Source of the DNA: Candidatus Omnitrophota bacterium
GTDB taxonomy: Bacteria > Omnitrophota > Gorgyraeia > 2-01-FULL-45-10
NCBI GenBank assembly: GCA_020057115.1
Contig: JAGVGJ010000016.1
Span: 1 to 32,958, forward strand
Length of the DNA: 32,958 bases
Direction: 5' to 3'
Under the pieces are notes generated by a model that saw only the letters and a program-made list of their open reading frames with translations, did no database searches and was not told where the DNA came from. Each line of letters starts with the position of its first letter. The first letter of the stretch is position 1. Positions 29,718-32,958 of the stretch are shown here, piece after piece. Made by a program: the position numbers and the translations under genes.

Positions 29718-29935
29718 GCCTTTACCTCGAACACCTTCTGTTTTGATTTCTGACCAAGCATGAGCGATATCTTCGATCGCGGAACGCCGAAATGCTCCGC
29801 AAGCGCCCTTATGATCGCGTCATTGGCCTTGCCCTCTATAGGCTTGGCCTTCACCATGACGCGATACTCATTCTCGCCCGTCTTCTCGACGCGCTCTTCC
29901 CGCGCGCTCGTCTTCACTTTGACAGATATCTTCAT
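29714..29935 (-). CDS. DUF167 (YggU/UPF0235) family protein
   Basis: A 73-residue protein matching the family throughout: MKISVKVKTSAREERV at the start, YRVMVKAKPIEGKANDAIIRALAEHFGVP, and SKISLMLGQKSKQKVFEVK at the end. Its function is unknown. It lies two bases after the DUF3786 gene and overlaps the HAD gene by four, so the three genes form a compact operon. Confidence 0.93.
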   Translation of the reverse strand: MKISVKVKTSAREERVEKTGENEYRVMVKAKPIEGKANDAIIRALAEHFGVPRSKISLMLGQKSKQKVFEVKA

Positions 29936-29937
29936 CT

Positions 29938-30489
29938 TTATAGATTGTGCGTAATGAACCTGGAGAATACGACGACATCCTCCATGGTGAATATCCTGGT
30001 TATGTTCCTATCGTAAAGCATCGTCGCCTCCGGCCCGAACTCATCGTCCCCTTTCCAGAGTATGACCTTTACATAAAGCCCCGGGAATGTCTCGAGCTCC
30101 ATCCCGATATCGCCCTCGGCTATCTTTTTGCCTTTGAAACGGCCGAGCGCCTCGAGGAGAGCCTCGGGCTTCTGGCCGTATTTCCGCAAGAGCGGTTTTA
30201 TCACGCTTTCGCGGTAGGCCGGGTAATAGAACTCGCCGCCTTCTATATCCTTGAACGACACCCATTCGCCGCCCGGGGCATATCCTTCCTTAAAAGAACC
30301 AATGAGATAATGCAGCAGTATTATGGTGAGATGATCTTTCGCGGGGGTGTTGCAAGAAACGGATGACGCGCTCTTCCGGGCGAGATCTATCTCATAGGTA
30401 TCGCCCATAAAATGCGCCTCGTGCCTGTCCTTATCGGATAAGCCCGCCAGTTCTTCCCAACCCCTTATTATCGCCGCTTCGTATGTCAT
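29938..30489 (-). CDS. DUF3786 family protein
   Basis: A 183-residue protein that I assign to DUF3786 from its overall pattern: an N-terminal helix, a central SFKDIEGGEFYYPAYRESVIKPLLRKYG region, and the ending WKGDDEFGPEATMLYDRNITRIFTMEDVVVF. These proteins occur in strict anaerobes, often near corrinoid or one-carbon genes, but have no proven function. Start is ATG at 30489. It leads the DUF167-HAD operon. Confidence 0.75.
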   Translation of the reverse strand: MTYEAAIIRGWEELAGLSDKDRHEAHFMGDTYEIDLARKSASSVSCNTPAKDHLTIILLHYLIGSFKEGYAPGGEWVSFKDIEGGEFYYPAYRESVIKPLLRKYGQKPEALLEALGRFKGKKIAEGDIGMELETFPGLYVKVILWKGDDEFGPEATMLYDRNITRIFTMEDVVVFSRFITHNL

Positions 30490-30504
30490 GGATCTTTCCT
30501 CATT

Positions 30505-30540
30505 CTGGACCCAGGACCCCGGGCCCTGGACCCTCGTCCA
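30505..30540. repeat. Short heptamer-repeat element, GGACCCT type
   Basis: Units GGACCCA, GGACCCC, GGGCCCT, GGACCCT around a CCCGGG centre form a small dyad. It lies between the divergent DUF3786 and helicase genes. Confidence 0.7.
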
Positions 30541-30578
30541 TTTTACTCTTTCCTATTTCCCAATTCAATAACTTAAGT

Positions 30579-30584
30579 TATAAT
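30579..30584 (+). promoter_or_regulatory. -10 element of the helicase gene
   Basis: A perfect TATAAT ends eight bases before the ATG at 30593. No ribosome binding site fits between, and only a weak -35 (TTTCCC, 30556-30561) is seen. Transcription should start within about two bases of the ATG, suggesting a leaderless message. Confidence 0.6.
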
Positions 30585-30592
30585 AATCCATC

Positions 30593-32467
30593 ATGATCTA
30601 TGACCGTTTTCAGCAGGAAGCCATTGACTACATAAACCAGGGCCACTCAGTCATCGTCTCCGCGCCGACAGGCGCCGGCAAGACCGCCATCGCCGAGCAC
30701 ATCATCGAGGAATGCATAAAGAAGGGCGAAGGCGTCATCTATACGGCTCCCATAAAAGCCCTCTCAAACCAGAAGTTCCGCGACTTCCGGGTACAGTATG
30801 AAAAATATATCGGCATCCTGACCGGAGACGTTTCGCTGAATCCCGACGCGCCCGTCCTTATAATGACGACCGAGATATTCCGCAACAAGCTTCTGGACGA
30901 ACCGGAGAGCCTGAATAAGTATTCCTGGATAATATTCGACGAGATACACTATATCGACAATCCCGAACGCGGCTCCGTATGGGAGGAGTCGCTCATATTC
31001 ATGCCCGAGCACATGAAACTCTTAGGGCTCTCGGCGACCATACCCAATATCCAGCAGTTCGCGACCTGGATAGAATCGATCCACAAGAAGACGGTGAAGA
31101 TAGTCATTGAGAACAAGAGGCTCGTGCCGCTGCATTTCTATTTCCAGTGCCATAATATGGTCGCGGACAACCTTAACAAGCTTAGGCGCGGCCGCAACGT
31201 CAGGCCCAACAAGCTCGCCTCTCTCATTAATTATGTCCGCGATAAGGACGGCCTGCCTTGCATATATTTCGTATTCGGCAGGAAGAGGGCCGAAGATCTC
31301 GCTTTTGAGCTCATGACCCACGATTTTCTCGATACGGTCGATAAGGACAGGATAATGGAGTTCTACTCCTCCCTCTGCGAAAAGTATGACCTGACGCATG
31401 AAAAGAGCGCAAACATCATGATCCCGCTCATCGAAAGAGGCATTGCATTCCACCACGCCGGCATGCTCCCCACGTTAAAAGAGGTCATCGAGAGGCTGTT
31501 CACGAGCCGCCTCCTTAAGGTGATATTCACGACGGAGACATTCGCCCTGGGAATAAACATGCCGAGCCGCTCTGTGATATTCGATGACTTAAGGAAATTC
31601 TACGGAAGATCCGTCCAGAACTTAAAGACGAGGGACTTCTACCAGATGGCCGGGCGCGCCGGTAGGCGCGGGATAGACGATGAGGGCTTTGTCTATTCGC
31701 GCATCAATCCGCACAGGATACGATATGAGGAAGTGAAGAATATAATATACGGAAAACCCGAAGAGGTGCGCAGCCAGTTCAATACGTCATACGCGACGAT
31801 CCTCAATCTTTATGAAAAATATAAGGATAATCTCTTCGACATATACCCGAAGTCGCTCCATTATTTCCAGACCAAGCACACCCAGCAGAAGGAAGCGCTC
31901 AGGCTCATGGAAACGAAATTGAAACTACTGAAAGAATGGGATTATATAGGCGCCGATGCTCTTACCGACAAAGGCCATTTCGCGAAAGCCGTCTATGGCT
32001 ATGAACTGATCCTGTCGGAGCTTTATCAGGAGAAGGCCTTCGAGCATTTAAATGAATCGGGCCTCGCCATGATGGCCGTGGCCGCCGTCTTTGAGCCGAG
32101 GAAACACCAGTATATGCCGTCGATCTCCCATGCCGCGAACGAGATAAAGAGGACCTGCGAGTCTATCTTCAGGGATATCGAACGAAAAGAGAGGAACAAC
32201 AGGATATACCCTTTGAGCAAGATACCGAATTTCAATCTCTCGAAAGCGACGGATATGTGGGTGAACGGCGCCTCATTCGCGAACGTCCTGAAAGCGACGG
32301 ATACCGACGAGGGCGAGGTGGTCCGCTACTTCAGGATGGCGATACAGATATTGCGCGAGATAAATGACACTCCGATATCGGGCGAGCTCCGGGACCGCAT
32401 ATGGAATACGGTGCGCCTCATGAACAGAGATATCGTCGATGCGGAGAAACAACTTCGCGAAGGTTAA
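30593..32467 (+). CDS. Ski2/Mtr4-like superfamily II RNA helicase
   Basis: A 624-residue helicase. The RecA-like core shows Q-like FQQEAIDYI, motif I APTGAGKT (24-31), Ia APIKALSNQKF, II DEIHYID (about 115-121), III LSATIPN, IV-like YFVFGRKRAEDLA, V FALGINMP and VI QMAGRAGRRG (about 357-366). The C-terminal part (about 440-624) is helical and matches the DSHCT domain of Ski2/Mtr4/Dob1 proteins (ALTDKGHFAKAVYGYELILSELY, then WVNGASFANVLKATDTDEGEVVRYFR). It probably unwinds RNA during decay or maturation. It is monocistronic on the plus strand. Confidence 0.93.
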   Translation: MIYDRFQQEAIDYINQGHSVIVSAPTGAGKTAIAEHIIEECIKKGEGVIYTAPIKALSNQKFRDFRVQYEKYIGILTGDVSLNPDAPVLIMTTEIFRNKLLDEPESLNKYSWIIFDEIHYIDNPERGSVWEESLIFMPEHMKLLGLSATIPNIQQFATWIESIHKKTVKIVIENKRLVPLHFYFQCHNMVADNLNKLRRGRNVRPNKLASLINYVRDKDGLPCIYFVFGRKRAEDLAFELMTHDFLDTVDKDRIMEFYSSLCEKYDLTHEKSANIMIPLIERGIAFHHAGMLPTLKEVIERLFTSRLLKVIFTTETFALGINMPSRSVIFDDLRKFYGRSVQNLKTRDFYQMAGRAGRRGIDDEGFVYSRINPHRIRYEEVKNIIYGKPEEVRSQFNTSYATILNLYEKYKDNLFDIYPKSLHYFQTKHTQQKEALRLMETKLKLLKEWDYIGADALTDKGHFAKAVYGYELILSELYQEKAFEHLNESGLAMMAVAAVFEPRKHQYMPSISHAANEIKRTCESIFRDIERKERNNRIYPLSKIPNFNLSKATDMWVNGASFANVLKATDTDEGEVVRYFRMAIQILREINDTPISGELRDRIWNTVRLMNRDIVDAEKQLREG

Positions 32468-32958
32468 TCCTCCTCATTCAAATTTTCCTCACCGTTAAAG
32501 CTACAGCCTCTTTCGGGGGAAGGTGTCCTTCCACGAACGTTCCATTCCCGGAATTTTCCTACCCATGAAGGCTGTCGGCCCTTTTGGGGTGGGTCTTGTG
32601 CGCGGACGTTCGCTCAGATTGGCCATCTTCGCTCACTCCGAAAAATTTTGATGGCCGGCCAACCCGGACTATATAGAAAACTATTGACAGGTTTGTCCGG
32701 CCTTTCTAAACCGGCATAAGGTATCAAAATTTTTCAAGGCCGCTTCAAGACCCACCCCAGCGGGCCGCGCCTACTATAAGAGGAAAATCCTCACTTGTCG
32801 TCACAGCTATATCTGACATGCTAAGAAGTTTCACGGGTTACGTATGAGCCCTCGAGGGATGGGGTGTCCTGGAGCGACGTCGAAGGCCGCAATCTTTCAA
32901 CGAAGATTGCGGCCTTCCGAGCGAGCTTTCCTCTGGAAAGTGAGCGTTCGCGCAAGGA
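32468..32958. other. Non-coding stretch with nested inverted repeats
   Basis: I find no convincing gene in these 491 bases. They contain GGGGTGGGTCTTG (32586-32598) inverted at 32746-32758, AAAAATTTTGAT (32641-32652) inverted at 32723-32734, and ATTTTCCT (32482-32489) inverted at 32781-32788, so about 300 bases could fold back on themselves. A perfect 15-base-stem hairpin (arms 32882-32896 and 32903-32917) follows. The minus strand is open for about 45 codons from the right edge, but without gene-like composition. Confidence 0.6.
32882..32917. repeat. Perfect 15-base stem-loop
   Basis: GAAGGCCGCAATCTT and its complement flank a six-base loop (TCAACG). No T-run follows on either strand, so a classical terminator is not supported. 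Confidence 0.7.

Noticed and set aside
32825-32958. Open frame of about 45 codons on the minus strand entering from the right edge
   Set aside because: It has no start inside the window, runs through a perfect hairpin, and shows no recognisable domain or gene-like codon pattern.
32468-32958. RNase P RNA, tRNA or rRNA in the right-end region
   Set aside because: I could not find the conserved cores of these RNAs on either strand.

Overview
This window looks like part of the genome of an anaerobic, diderm (Gram-negative type) uncultured bacterium. The gene content and the many lineage-specific small and repeat elements make me suspect Candidatus Omnitrophota (OP3), but that is an inference; no rRNA or other phylogenetic marker is present. 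A diderm envelope is supported by a TonB-dependent receptor, ExbB/ExbD, an OmpA-LysM protein and an AsmA-like protein. Anaerobic life with oxygen and NO defence is supported by a 2-oxoacid:ferredoxin oxidoreductase, ferredoxins, rubredoxin, a flavodiiron protein and hybrid cluster protein.

Layout. (1) 1-5849, minus strand: an apparently single operon of marC, exbB, exbD, two one-domain trkA genes, a previously unlisted 43-residue membrane peptide, trkH, a membrane-anchored OB-fold-like protein and a TPR/coiled-coil protein cut by the window edge. (2) 6003-9668, minus: a DUF2934 protein, a GH57 amylase-like enzyme preceded by a 48-residue Cys-rich protein, and three small secreted proteins or lipoproteins. 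(3) 9878-22766, minus: a redox island with Ogg2 glycosylase, thioredoxin reductase-like flavoprotein, glutaredoxin-like protein, PNPOx-like protein, ferritin-like protein, flavodiiron FprA, flavin reductase, 2-oxoacid:ferredoxin oxidoreductase, PEBP, corrinoid adenosyltransferase, ferredoxin, rubredoxin, CDF metal exporter, a thiol peroxidase fused to pterin carbinolamine dehydratase, and an Rrf2 regulator-ferredoxin-Zn ribbon-hcp operon. (4) 22991-25473, plus: a TonB-dependent receptor followed by bioY, led by a consensus promoter overlapped by a BirA-like palindrome; this suggests outer- plus inner-membrane biotin uptake. (5) 25581-30489, minus: PtsN-like EIIA, OmpA-LysM, a TIGR03546/AsmA-like fusion, and a HAD phosphatase-DUF167-DUF3786 cluster. 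(6) 30593-32467, plus: a Ski2/Mtr4-like helicase. (7) 32468-32958: a non-coding stretch rich in inverted repeats.

How the genes may work together. FprA, rubredoxin, flavin reductase, ferritin-like protein, Tpx and thioredoxin reductase can remove O2 and peroxide and store iron, fed by reduced ferredoxin from the 2-oxoacid oxidoreductase. Hcp with its Fe-S Rrf2 regulator points to NO/nitrosative stress. ExbB/ExbD could energise the TonB receptor.

A striking feature of the non-coding DNA is a set of intergenic elements built from 7-nt units in three sequence flavours (AGGGTCC-like, CGTGTTG-like, AGTCCAT-like), most of them arranged as two inverted arms around an AT-rich loop. They sit between genes of the redox island and elsewhere, and two of them touch coding sequence.
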